Shown in pieces: positions 1 to 11,563 of a DNA stretch of 64,000 nt. A program made the translations under genes and the position numbers. A model generated the notes under the pieces. It saw only the letters and a list, made by a program, of their open reading frames with translations. It was not told the origin of the DNA and searched no databases. Numbering within the stretch: the stretch's first letter is position 1; each line of letters starts with the position of its first letter. This DNA is from Brachionus manjavacas (lineage: Eukaryota > Rotifera > Eurotatoria > Ploima > Brachionidae), in NCBI GenBank assembly GCA_019054805.1, contig JAHQIY010000020.1, forward strand, positions 186,001-250,000, written 5' to 3'.

Positions 1-51
1 TATGATTAAAAAAATTTGATCGTAAACTTTACAATAATTATTTCATTTTAA

Positions 52-95
52 TCTGAAGTAGTTTTAGCTGGTCACAGATAAACAAATAAATTATA
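52..95 (+). mobile_element. 3' tail of non-LTR retrotransposon (family 1)
   Basis: The motif tctgaagtagttttagct, then a cacagataaacaaataaatt end, matches the 3' ends at 6305-6352, 21965-22010 and 53207-53250. The 53207 copy follows a recognisable reverse-transcriptase C-terminus. 5'-truncated insertion. Confidence 0.5.
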
Positions 96-230
96 TGCAC
101 AGCTGCATTAACTGTTCACGTTTGCTAATGATATATTAAATCTCTGCAAATTGTACTATATTAGAACATAAAGAAATTAAATAACTGAAAAATTTGCAGA
201 GTTTAACAGACTTTGAATTTTGATTTTATT
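95..230. repeat. Decayed copy of the 5537-5728 MITE family
   Basis: Shares ordered blocks with that element: a gctgcattaactgt block, tttgctaatg, atctctgcaaa, tttgcagagttt and actttgaattttgat. Terminal repeats are eroded, so borders are approximate. Confidence 0.35.
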
Positions 231-1092
231 TTTTCGACTAAATAAGACTTTCTGAAAAAAAATACAAAAAAAATAACTTTTGATAGCAAATAAACTGGAA
301 TGTTGTTTTTTTTGAAATTTTTAATACCCAAACCAAATGTAATAGAAAAAAATACTTAAAGTTAAGTGAACAAGTTAAGTCAGTTAATTTATTAAAAGCC
401 AAATAAAATTTATGATCAAATTTCAAAATTATCAAAAGCATTTAAAAAAATATTTTAAAAGCGTAATTTGATCAATTGCAAGATTACACAGGGATTTCTT
501 TTTTCAAATATAAAATATGGTTTTTGAAGCTTAAATGTTCTCAAATCGACACTGAAATCAAATACGTATTTAAAAAATTTCAAGCATATTTGAAATTTGA
601 TCATAAATATTACTTTGCTTTATTATCATTAGAAGCACTAAACAAGTCATATTGACTCGTTTTAAAAATTTTAAAAAACTCTCACATCTAAAACACTTAG
701 CCTTCGATTAAAAAAATTATTTTTGAATTATGCAGATTTTATCAATTTCTTTTTATTTGAATTTAATTTTTATCTAAACACATATAATAAATTTAAACTT
801 GAATTCGAACAATTTTATTTAATTCATTTTTTATTCAATTTGAAAGCAAAAATACTAATAATATTAATGAAAATTAAAAAATCATTTTTGGAGCTGACCA
901 ATTGATCACATTTTTTATTTAGTTAATTATGTGAACAAACAAATTTTTTTTTATTTGAATAATAATTCGGTCAGAAAATCCGCCCTTCGTTTAAAAAAAG
1001 TTATTGTTTGCCAAATTTAAATTAGTATTAACCTTAATAATATTCACAATTTATTTTGGTTTAACTTGTTTATTATTAATGACCTTTTTAGG

Positions 1093-1240
<148 letters not shown>

Positions 1241-1611
1241 AAGAGCTTTTTAAACTTACTACAGCAAGTTTTCTAATAAACGTTTATTCAACACAATTTA
1301 GTTAGTTGTCTTCTCTTAATCTTCTCTCAAGTTAATCGAAGGTATTCAAGTAAAATTCGCTAGACTAACAAATGCCTTCAGAAATTGTTAGGAACATAAA
1401 AAATATTTTCATTTCATATTTATTGATAAAATTTCAATCAAACTTAAATTTATTAAATACTACACTAAAATATGAAAAACTAGTTATAATTGGGAAAAGT
1501 CCTTTGACGCATAACAAAATACCATTTTAGCATGAATAAAATTTTTTTTCGTATAAAAAGAAATAAAAAATATCAGCATAAAAAATTTATTAGAATAGAA
1601 TGAATTTTACT

Positions 1612-1945
1612 TTAACGCATAGAAAATCGATTATCGCATAGAAAAATTAACTTAAACAAATAAAATTTAAAAATTTTAAATTTAAAAAGGAAGCTTTCGT
1701 AAAATATATTAAAAATTTCCAAAACAAAGCAAGTCAGTTGTTTTGTTTTAAAATTTAAAACAAAACAACTCACATGCTTGAAAAAATGAGAGCACATAGA
1801 ATAAGCCAAAAACCATCTACAGTCGCATGATTTCGTAAAAGTGTAAATCTGGAATCTGGACATTGAGCATAATTTCTATTAACTCTTTGCAATATTTCAA
1901 TAGCAGTTTGGATAGTTAGCAGCTCTCTTTTGGTGGAAAATTTTT
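1612..1945 (-). pseudogene. Relic of a SWIM zinc-finger (transposase-like) protein
   Basis: On the minus strand, residues around 1786-1827 read SCDCRWFLAYSMCSH, which fits the SWIM zinc-finger pattern CxCx(n)CxH with n=8. About 20 residues upstream, in another frame (1875-1945), the DNA reads KRELLTIQTAIEILQRVNRN, which looks like continuing coding sequence, so a frameshift separates the two parts. SWIM fingers occur in MULE-type transposases and derived proteins. I infer a decayed fragment of such a protein sitting in the GRK intron. The rest of the ORF downstream is low complexity and probably not coding. Confidence 0.45.
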
Positions 1946-3086
1946 TTATTCTGCTATTAAAGCTTTAAAGTGAATTATTTGTAGCAAAGCCGGAATGTGA
2001 CAAATAGACTTTTGGTGATCATTTTTTATTTTAATGCTATAATGATTTATTTTAATCTATATTGCTTTTTATTATGCGCTTTAAGAAAAAATAATAACAT
2101 GCTAAACTAAATTATCTTTATGCTATAAACTTTTTTTTCATATAATAAAAAAAAAAAGTATGCAAAATCTCAATCTTTAGAACTCTGCGGGGTATTGGCC
2201 CAAGAATTTGGAAAGAATTGAAAAGAGCAAACAAAGAAAAAAGATTTAAATTGATGTAGCTTTGTTTAATTGATTAAATAAATTTTATAAAATAAAAAAT
2301 AATTAAATTAAATGCTTGAATCTAAAATCAGAGCAAACGTAAAATTTGGAGCGGAATGGTCAAATGCAAATAAAGTCTAACAACTTGGCAAACTAACTTA
2401 AGCCTCGAAGACAAAAATAAATCATCACTAGAATGTAATTGCATTATTGATGTGATTTTTTTTTATAATTTAAAAATTGTGCAATTTAATTATTGACAAC
2501 TAATGATGAACTATTTCTAAACTAGGGTAATAAAAAATGTAATTAAATTTTTCATTAATGTAGAAATTAATTCTTTTCTCATCTTTTTTGCTATTAAAAT
2601 CGTGCATTGTAAAATTTTGGAACAAAAATGTAAAACTATTCGATTAAATTTTTTTCTAATTAAAAATTGACTAGTCTAGTCTGTGGGAAAAAATTGAAAA
2701 AAAAAATGAAAAAAATAATTAATTAATTAATTAAAGATTTTATCATAATTATAAAAAAGAATGTTATTACTTTTTTATAGAATAGTATTTAATAGTTATT
2801 CAATTTAATAAAAATTATAATCTTCTTTTAAATAAATTTGTGAGATTTTTCTATAATTGTCTACAGCAAATATTTGCTTCAAAAAAATATTATATTTTGA
2901 TTTTAATTATTATTGACTTGGACAGTTTAGAGTTTATTTGTTGACTATCTATTAATAGATAAGTCGAATTATCTAATATTAACAATAAAAATACAATATA
3001 GATAAGCACTTATCTATTAATAGACAACAAAAATATCTAATTTAAAAAAAAAAACATAAATATAAGTAAAACATAATGTTGGTTAC

Positions 3087-3401
3087 TTCTTCGTAGAATT
3101 TTAGCTGAGGCACTGGCTCTCCGCAACAAGTGTTGCAAAACTCCTTGAACAACAAAAAACCGATTTTCTGATTGAATATTTTCTCGAATGTATGCTCGTT
3201 CATTTTTTGCAAGTGTTTGTGCATGACGCTTCGAATGCTAGAAACAAAAATGTAAATTTGAAAACAAAGTAATCCGTTTTAACATTACCTTCTGTCAGGT
3301 AGAATTATTTTTTTGCTAGCACTTGCGGCCGGAGTCGATTTGCTCTTCTCCATGGCCATCAAGTAGCTAACATCGGCTAGTACTGCTTCCAAGTCGGCCA
3401 T
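3087..3401 (-). CDS. GRK2: G protein-coupled receptor kinase 2/3 (beta-ARK type), first two coding exons, partial
   Basis: Coding exons are complement(3289..3401) and complement(3087..3237), joined by a 51-bp GT-AG intron. They encode 88 residues, and the reading frame closes exactly across the junction. The start reads [20 protein letters not shown], nearly identical to the N-terminus of vertebrate GRK2/GRK3 as I recall it. Exon 2 ([10 protein letters not shown]..., then [18 protein letters not shown]..., LKFYEE) matches the start of the RGS-homology domain. Family role: phosphorylates agonist-occupied GPCRs at the plasma membrane and binds G-alpha-q and G-beta-gamma. The rest of the RGS, kinase and PH domains must lie left of the window, because exon 2 ends at a donor (gtaacc) with no later exon visible in 1-3086. 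Orthology to GRK2/3 is confident; which paralogue is not decidable. Confidence 0.92.
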
Positions 3402-5049
3402 CGTTCTATTCACAACACATGCTCACACTTGGCTTTATTTGTCTAAACAAAAACAAGACACCAAATCAAACACTAGAAAGACAATTTTCTATCAATTTTT
3501 GTTTGTTTTTTTTTCTTACAGTCTTACAGAACACACTACTAATTCACAATGATAATAGAAGAAGAGAAAGAAAAAAAAGAGAAGAGAAGAAAAAAATATT
3601 TTGCAAATATTATAATTGTTCGTGAGGAATAATGGGATCAATTGGAGGCTACTGCGCTCGTGAGTCTTGGTGGCCAGATGAATTATGATAATGATGAATT
3701 AGACTCAAATCCGAGTATAAGCATAAATTATTATAGACTTGATTAGTTGCAATTATTTGCCGTTAGCGTGATGAGCTATGAACTAAATTTGAAGCTGAAC
3801 AAAACTGTATTAAATTAAAGAGCTTAGTGCTTGCAAATTATCATAAAAAATTTCATTAATCTCAAAGCTTGTTTTAGACATGAGTTAACAATGATCCGAT
3901 TAAATAAAATCGATCATTTTCAAAAACAATAAAAGTGTGCATCAGCTGTTCGCGGATACACACCAAAATAGAAGAAGAAGAAGAAGGAGAAGAAGACAAT
4001 TTTAGATTAGTTGTTAATCTTTGCTGGGCGCAATCTAAATAACAAGGCTTTTTATAGACATTTTCAAGAGATTAATTTTCTCTATTTTGTTATTGTTCTG
4101 AAACGAAATTAGTCTGAGTTTAAACGAAATAATGATTGTGATAAACTGTAATTGAATTTTGAGTCAAAATTAAATTATCAATCAACAAATAATTGATGCA
4201 TAATTTGAGACAAGAGTAGAAAGAGAGACTTGACGTTGTCCTAACGACCACCATCGGTCATTGATCAAGCAGAATTTGTAGACTCGTCTTGCTTTGTGGA
4301 TGCAACAGGGAAAGCAAGAAGGAAAAATAAAGAAATAAAAGGAGACGAAGAAGAAGAAGAGGAAGTGAATTGATCCGGCGTGTCGTGTCGAACAATTTCA
4401 ATAAATTTAAAAAATAAATATTATTTTATATATTCTAGTTGAAAATTATTGATTAAATTCTACTACTACTACTCCCAATAAAATGAGTAAATAATTCCTA
4501 TGTTTTGTATTTATCCCAAAACTGGTTGTTTCCCTGCGAGTCAATTTAATACTAATTTAAAATGATAATTTATGTAGACCATCAAACTTTAGTTGCTTTA
4601 CTCTTTATTGTTGATTAACACATTTTGCTAGGCATTTTTGAGCACACATTTTGACATTTTTGATTGATTAAAAATTATTCCCAATCAATATTTATAATCA
4701 TACATAGTTATTTAACTAAAAAATAAGTAATAAAAAAAAGCAGCCAGATAATTGCTTCCACAAGCACTCACAATTGTTCTTCTACTCGACTCGATTCAAA
4801 TCATTACTTAATTCTTTCTCTTTAGCTCAGGCCCATTTATAAACAATGTTTCTTTAATAATTTGAATTGTTCCGAGCAAATTAACCAGACACAACAACAA
4901 AAATTTAATTGATCATTCTGATCATGACAATTAATTTGAGCTTGAGCAAGAATACAATCAGTTGAAGTGTTTCGATTACCATTGCTTTGCTTAAAGTTTG
5001 ATTCAAGAGCCATGTGACAATTTTCAATTATCAAGAGAGCTCATTGCCC
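3402..5049. other. Upstream region of GRK: GA-rich simple sequence, no gene seen
   Basis: Contains AAG/GAA-rich tracts (3544-3592, 3969-3997, 4348-4365) and a less A/T-rich patch at about 4210-4400 that could be a 5' exon or promoter region, but nothing in it can be assigned. The ORFs at 4837-5213 show no family features. Confidence 0.4.
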
Positions 5050-5074
5050 CGAGAGATTTTCCGATTTACAAGCT

Positions 5075-5270
5075 GCATTACATTATGACTCACTGCGACG
5101 GCTTGGACATGTTTTAAGAATGAAAGGGGCATGTATACCAAACAGAGCCAAAGGAGGCAAGAAGACTTAGAAAATGTTGCCTTGGGCGAAAACAGGAAAC
5201 ACTGTAGCAACAAAAAGGTTAATTGATTCAGCCAGGCGAGCTTAAATTATTAAATTAGGCGCAGCATCAA
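5075..5270 (+). pseudogene. Relic of LINE reverse-transcriptase ORF C-terminus
   Basis: Around 5085-5150 the plus strand reads DSLRRLGHVLRMKGACIPNR, which resembles the 'RWLGHVLRM' region found after the reverse-transcriptase domain in many LINE polyproteins. The frame breaks at a stop about 5166, and weaker coding-like sequence continues. Interpreted as a short 5'-truncated, mutated LINE fragment. Confidence 0.5.
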
Positions 5271-5536
5271 ATGATGAAATGGAAGAAACTGGGGCTCATT
5301 GAGTAGATGTAGTTCAAAATTAAGTAGAATTTAATATAATTTGCGGCAAGTTCTCATTTAAATTTTGAGATTGCGAAGAAGAGAGCAGGATCTCAAAATG
5401 AAATTAGAACTCTTTTCTTTTTCTAATTTTTTTACTTTTAATTCTTTGTCTCAAGATCCAAGTGTTGGCATGTCTTTTGGTTTTGTATAGTTCAGTACAA
5501 AAGAACAGAACAAAATATAAAAAAATTTAAAATAAA

Positions 5537-5728
5537 TTCTGTAAATGCAGCATGGTGCAACATTCAAAGTTGCATCAACTGTAAAAATTTGCTAATGGTG
5601 TGCAGAATCTCTGCAAAATGCACCACGCTTGATTATTTTTAAATTAAATTTCTGCATAATTCTGCAAATTTAGCAGGCTTTGAAATTTGATGCAACTTTG
5701 AAAGTTGCACTATGTTGCATTTACAGAA
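5537..5728. mobile_element. MITE with about 45-bp terminal inverted repeats
   Basis: The left end begins TTCTGTAAATGCAGCATGGT and the right end is its inverted match (5704-5728; 23 of 25 outer bases agree). The inverted similarity runs inward through a shared ttcaaagttgcatcaa block. Length 192 bp, no coding capacity. Related by structure to 61617-61781. Non-autonomous DNA transposon; superfamily not identified. Confidence 0.75.
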
Positions 5729-6304
5729 CTAAGTCAAAACCTTTAGAAAAAAATCTTTTCAGTTTTTTTTACATTTTGTACCGAATCTCACAAAACCATG
5801 TCTTTTCCTATTCTTTAGCTCTGTGTGTTCTTAGATTAACTACAGCTAAAGCACACGTCCTCGCTACTCTTACATTAACAACTGCAGTTTTGGTCATAAC
5901 TTCAGATTTCATCTAATAAATTTTCAACTAAATTTTATTATAATTATTAAAAGATTTTCAAGTCCTTTGGACAGAATATAAAAAAAATTAATTTCATAAT
6001 TCATAATATTCATTATATAGTTTGAATACAAATAATAAAATTGAAAAAATTTTAATCTTACAAAATACATAATTCCCTTTTTTTAAAAAAAACTAAAACA
6101 AAAAATTCTGTTTAACAAATTAAAGTTTGATAAATTAATCAAACTTGTCTTCGAATTTATCCGTAAATTCAATTGTTTTATTTATTACTTGACTTAATTG
6201 CCATTAAGTCAAAAATCTGACACTTTAAACTTCTAAATAAAATATCAACGGCAACTTTTATTAACTTTAATTTAATTTTATTTTTTTATTTTATTTTTAA
6301 CTTA

Positions 6305-6352
6305 TTCTGAAGGAGCTCTAGCTCGGTATAGAAAACAAATAAATAAATAAAT
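6305..6352 (+). mobile_element. LINE 3' tail (family 1)
   Basis: Reads attctgaaggagctctagct then cggtatagaaaacaaataaataaataa, matching the tail after the reverse-transcriptase relic at 53207-53250. The AAAT repeats form the tail. Nothing coding is preserved upstream. Confidence 0.5.
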
Positions 6353-6789
6353 AATAACTTGAATTTAATGATCAATTTTTGATGATCAAATCAAGTTTTA
6401 ATTATGAAAAAACTTGTTATTATTTATTAAAAATATATTTTAGGTAGGCAACCCGGGTTCATTTGAATTGCTTTCGCTTTCGTTTAAACCAAATTTTTGT
6501 ACAAGTTAATATAATAATTTATTTAATAATATAACAAGCTGAATATTTTTCTTCAATTGTAAAATAGGTATTTGATTGTATTTTAGATTCTTATTTTAAT
6601 TTGTTCATGGGACTTATACTTTAATTAAATGAATAAAAAATAACAAAAATAAATGATGAAAATGGTTAAATTGTAGAATTATTTAAAAGTATAGAGAATT
6701 GAAAAAAAATGAAGTAAAATTTAAGTAAAAATGAATATGTTAAAAATAAATACAAATATAATATGCTTATATATGCATACCATATAAAT

Positions 6790-6925
6790 TTGCAGAGTTT
6801 ACCTTTAGATTTGTTAAATCCAAGAATGTGCACTAATTCTTTTAAGAAATAAAAAATTTATTTCATAACTAAAACTTGTTTTGATCATTTTGATCATAAA
6901 CTTCAACTCGCCAAAGAATTTTTAA
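6790..6925. repeat. Half copy of the long-TIR foldback element at 41192-41525
   Basis: Shares in order the blocks tttgcagagtttaccttt, a tttgttaaat-like block and ttttgatcattttgatcat then aaacttcaa, with the right arm of the 41192-41525 element. The other arm is missing. Confidence 0.4.
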
Positions 6926-9900
6926 AATTTTAAAAATAAATTTTTTAGATGCAATTAGAAAAAAATTCAAGCGAATGTTATTGTTGTTCTATAAATGACA
7001 TGGAACTAATGTTATTTGTGTTTGTTTTGCCTTTTTTTTAATTTTAATAAATTAATTTTATTTGATTAATATTAACAACAAAAAATCGTTTGAGATACAT
7101 TTCAAAAAAGATTAATGAATGGTTCTGCCAGCATTCATCAATTGAACAGAGACTTATATTTAATTCTTGAGTTTCATTAATCTCGTCTCTAAAGTTATTT
7201 TAAAATATTTTTTTTCTATTTTTTCTTCTTTGTTTACTCTTTATGTCTATATAATAATAAAAAATATTTAAGGATTTGATATGACTACTGACCAATATTT
7301 AGTTTACTTGAAAACCAAATTCAAACTCACTTGTGTCATCCAAGCATACAATACTTCGATGGAGTTGATCAAGAGATTATTTGATCTACTGGAAAAGAAT
7401 GCATCTAATTAACAAAAAATGTATCTGAATACCAAAAAGCTTGCAATTCGAGATGTATTTCGAATCCTAGTTATTTCTGTAGCTGCTTCTTGACCACTGA
7501 GAAATTTCTAGATTCCATTAGCTTCTTAATTTAAAATGACTCTACTTAATTCTTTTTTTATCATTATTTTTAAATTATTTAATTTGATGTTTTTTAAATT
7601 TATTATACCTGAATTAGATTCTACTCGGACAGAAATATAAATAAAAAAAGAGTTGAGTAAACTAAGGAATTCTATTAGAAAAGCACGTCTTTAATTCACT
7701 AAACAATTAAGCTTCTTAAACTTTAAGACTAATATTTAAATACCTGTTGAATAATTCATTTAAAAAACATGGTGATGAAAATTTGAAAAAATAAAGCTAA
7801 AACTAAAACAAATAGAAAAAAGTAAATTTTTTTTTAAGTTCCAAATATGCTTAGGAAAATCCAAAATTTTCGAAGTTTTAATTAATATTGCAGATTATGT
7901 TTACCTTTTGGTATGGTCATTACAAATTCTTATTCCTTAGACCCAACCGAATAAACGAGGAACAGTTGACATGTTTAATTATAGAAAATGTTAAAGACTT
8001 ATTAAAACTTAGAAAACTTGAAAAAAATAATTGCCTCTCTTGAAACTAAACTTTTGGACACCTATAGGTAAAAATTTTTCAAAAAAAAAATACAGTAAGA
8101 TACTAATGAATCAAATAACTAAAAATTTTATTTGAAAATTGTTTAAATTTAATGTATACCATCAATAAATTTAAATCTAATTTTCTAATAAAATTTTTTT
8201 TTATATTAGTCATAAATGACAAGAGAACTGATCTGTTAATTAAACTTTGAATAAAAAAAAAATTTTTTTAAACCTTATTTTAGAATAAATTCCCTTCAAT
8301 GCTTTTTTAAAAAACGAAAAAGAATCTATGAGGTATTCTATCATCCAAAATACAATTGACTGTAAACAATCTAGGTCTATAAATGTCCATCTGAATAATG
8401 AATATTTAAAAATTGGTTATTCAGAAGTCTGTTGGCATAAATGGTCCAAAACAAACAGAAAGATTTATAATAAAGAGTTGAGTAGATGTACATGGTTCTA
8501 ATTTGAAGACCGATGATACATCTAGATTAAAAAGCAACAAGCAAAACTTTTAAATCTTTTTCTTATGTCGCTTGAGAGAACATTTCATTTAAGTTTGTTT
8601 AATTTTTAATGATCTTGAACAAATTTCTCCCATTAACTGTAAAAACTAAGCTATAAATAGCTTCATAAATCAGCAGTGTGAGAAATGAACCGAAAAGTTT
8701 CATAATGAAAAAAATTTTGAAAAATCATTTGGCTACAGTTCGTAAAAGAAAGGCAACATCCCCATAAATAATTTTAATTTTTTAAATCCAGTTCACTCCT
8801 TCTATATTTGCTTGAACAAATTTACCACAGCCAACTCAGAGTGCACACTTGAAAAAATGTCCAAAAATATATAACCAAGCATAAGTTGATGATTCTTTTA
8901 TTTAAAAAAAGTAAATTCATCTAAATAACTCTCACATTTTTAATCAATATAATAATAATTTCCTATCTGCACCAGCAGTACAATTATATCAATGCATCTT
9001 GTAAACAAGAAAAGCTAACCCACTGTTGTTGTAAAATTTATCTAAATGTCAACTAAAATAACATGTATTTTATATTTGAAGAGGAACAATAATGGCGAAA
9101 TACGTTGGGGTGACAATTACGCCTAAAGCTGAAAAAACTACTCTTTTAGATAAAATTATCACTAGGCTTATTGCGACAATTGTGAGCTAAAATTCACACT
9201 TGATATCTGAACAATAAAAAGAATAAATTGAATTTTGTCTGGGTAACGCTTGATACATATTTGTCCTAGAGTAACAAGTCAAATGATAATTGAAATTAAA
9301 TTTTGCATCTTATCACTTTTTTTTCATGATAACTATTTCTCTTATGAATTCAAAAAAATAATTATTTTAATCGATTTACGCATTTGATGACCTTGGAGAA
9401 AGCCAAGCTCAATCAATTGATTTGGTTCTTTACTTTTGGCGTTGTTGGTGGTGGTGGCGGTGGTGAAGCTGTGTGAATAGAGAACTAATTTGGTTTATAA
9501 AGCGTCGTCGATTGATGACGATGATAAAAGATACTCAAACTAGGAAAATAATTTATTATTATTTTTAAAAGAGAATATTAATAAAAAATCAATAAAAGCA
9601 TAGCAGGAAACAAAAACGAAACGTAAAGCCAAGATATTATTGATTAAGACTTGGCGAGTGTTCAAATACAAAAAAAACTATTAAAAAAATATTAAATTTT
9701 TAAATTTTTTTAAAGATTAGAAAAATCCATGTTGTCATGGAAAATCTACTTGATTAAACCTTAAGTATTAACATTATTAACTATGTTTATAGAATATTAT
9801 GGTTACAAAGGACTTAATTGGCTTCGGATTGAGTAATCGAGTTATTTGCCAACTTATCTTTTTGTTGATTTAAACAATTAACTCGTCGGGCCCTTGTGTG

Positions 9901-10488
9901 TGTGTTTACCTACTACTCCATTTAATGCTGTATGTAGCCGCTCTCCTCAATTTTCACTCAACTCCATTATTTATTGATTTTTTTCCTAATCCAGTTTTAT
10001 TCTTTCTCTCTCTCTCTCTCTTTGTGTTTGCTCGCTAATGTTTCTTTTTTTCTATAATTTAAAAATCATTTGATAAATCAATTCCGACAATTATGTAGAA
10101 TTTTGATTATTGAGTAAGATTAAAAATATTATTTGCTCTTGATTAAATATAAACTTGCATCGAGAGAGAGAGAGAGAGAGAAACTTTTTAAAAATCAAAA
10201 TAATCTAATCTGTTTTATTTTTTTTTGTTAGAAATTTTCCAAAATTGAATGGATCATTTTGAGATTTAGAATATAAAAAAGAATGCATCAATACAATAAA
10301 TTCCTTAATTAACAATTTCCTCATGCTTTTTTTGAACAGAATATTTTGCTCTTTTTTTTTATTTTAGATAAATCTAACACAAACCGAGTGGTTTCCATTT
10401 GCCAAAGAATTCATCAAAAACGAGCAAAATAAATTTATTTATTTTTTTAATTGTTATTCATATTACTTTAAAAAAATTGGAAAAAAGA
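6926..10488. other. Gene-poor interval with simple repeats
   Basis: No conserved gene recognised. Holds a (CT)n tract near 10001-10020, a (GA)n tract near 10162-10181, and a GGTGGT-rich patch near 9442-9465. A 32-codon ATG ORF at 9092-9190 has no supporting feature. Confidence 0.45.
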
Positions 10489-10560
10489 GGGCCTGACCGG
10501 GGATCGAACCCGGAACCTCTCGCACCCAAAGCGAGAATCATACCACTAGACCATCAGGCC
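10489..10560 (-). tRNA. tRNA-Pro (anticodon TGG)
   Basis: 72 nt. The acceptor stem GGCCTGA pairs with TCAGGCC, with discriminator C. The anticodon arm is TCTCGC-TTTGGGT-GCGAGA, giving anticodon TGG. The T arm contains GGTTCGATCC and the D arm GGTCTAGTGGTATGATTC (A and B box promoter elements). CCA is not encoded, as expected for eukaryotes. A run of T follows the 3' end on its strand (Pol III terminator). Sequence is identical to the three other copies in this window. Confidence 0.98.
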
Positions 10561-10786
10561 GTACCAATCTTTTAAAAAATTTTCAATTTGTTTGCAAACA
10601 ATTATTTTTTTGCTCCTTTCATTTGAGTGATTAAATAAATTAAATTTTTCTTATGCCATATTTTTCAATAATAAAATGCTTCGTTACACGCTTGATAATG
10701 CAAAAAAACTAATCAATATTTAATAAAAATTATTTTCAGTCTAAGATTATTTATTAATCTTTTAGTTGTGTAAAAAATAACAACAA

Positions 10787-10858
10787 GGCCTGATGGTCTA
10801 GTGGTATGATTCTCGCTTTGGGTGCGAGAGGTTCCGGGTTCGATCCCCGGTCAGGCCC
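10787..10858 (+). tRNA. tRNA-Pro (anticodon TGG)
   Basis: 72 nt, same sequence as the copy at 10489-10560 but on the opposite strand, 226 bp away, with the two 5' ends facing each other. Followed by a T run (tcttttttagc) that can terminate Pol III. Confidence 0.98.
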
Positions 10859-11121
10859 TCTTTTTTAGCTATTCATAATTTATTTTTTTTTCTAATTGAA
10901 TAAATATTAAATTTTTTAAATTTTAAACAAACATGTTGATTGAATCTAAAATTCCTAAATGATTTGTCAATAAAAAAACAATATGGCTTGGAATTAAATA
11001 GAGAAAAAAATATTCCATTAAAATTTAATAAATTTTAAAAATTTATTAAACAAATATTAAATAAAAATTTTTAATCGATAATTAAAAAATATGCACATAC
11101 AAAAAAACATAAAAGCGAAAG

Positions 11122-11391
11122 CTATATACCAATTAATTTGCTCACACTCTCATATTTCCAATTATCCTCCTCGATGTCGTTTAACAACTGCCTCAGTTTA
11201 TCCATTCGGTCTTTGTGGGCTTCTTTGACCGAAATGGAATGCTCATTTTCAGCATGAACATTTGCCAGAGCCTTCTCAGCAATGTCCAATTTAGACAGCA
11301 AACTGTTAGCTAGAACAATCGAGTGCTCGTCGGTAGAAACACTGCCCGGTGTTTGAAACAACGCTTTGCGTGAATTATTAATCCTTGCCAT
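11122..11391 (-). CDS. ANAPC16: Anaphase-promoting complex subunit 16-like protein
   Basis: Single-exon ORF of 89 residues. The N-terminal RKALFQTPG and the C-terminal RMDKLRQLLNDIEEDNWKYE, then SVSKLIGI, align with human ANAPC16 as I recall it (RKALFTYP... and [20 protein letters not shown]... IEQLLGF). Human ANAPC16 is about 110 residues, so this is a little short. The family is a small structural subunit of the APC/C ubiquitin ligase, which drives mitotic progression. The protein is predicted mostly helical, with no membrane segment. The gene lies 172 bp downstream of CLP1 on the same strand, and its start is preceded by a polypyrimidine tract and an AG (tttaaaagaaATG). The assignment rests on the C-terminal motif and is fairly good but not certain. 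Confidence 0.75.
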   Translation of the reverse strand: MARINNSRKALFQTPGSVSTDEHSIVLANSLLSKLDIAEKALANVHAENEHSISVKEAHKDRMDKLRQLLNDIEEDNWKYESVSKLIGI

Positions 11392-11563
11392 TTCTTTTAA
11401 ATTTTAAATAAAAAAAAACAAAAAAAAATTTAAAAAAAAACGGAAATCATTCCATTTTTGTTATCAAGAATAAATTAACAAATGTTATTTTTTCTAAATT
11501 TATTTAAAAAATTTACATTAAACTCAAAGTAAATGACAAAAAAAAATCCATTTTTAATCTTGT

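Noticed and set aside
238-905. ORFs of 60-67 codons on both strands
   Set aside because: Phe/Leu/Lys/Asn-rich translations of A/T-rich DNA; no motif, probably chance.
4837-5213. Two overlapping minus-strand ORFs
   Set aside because: No family features. The 5031-5213 part is antisense to the LINE relic on the plus strand.
9092-9190. 32-codon ATG ORF (MAKYVGVTITPKAEKTTLLD...)
   Set aside because: Too short, no signal peptide or known motif, surrounding DNA shows no coding pattern.
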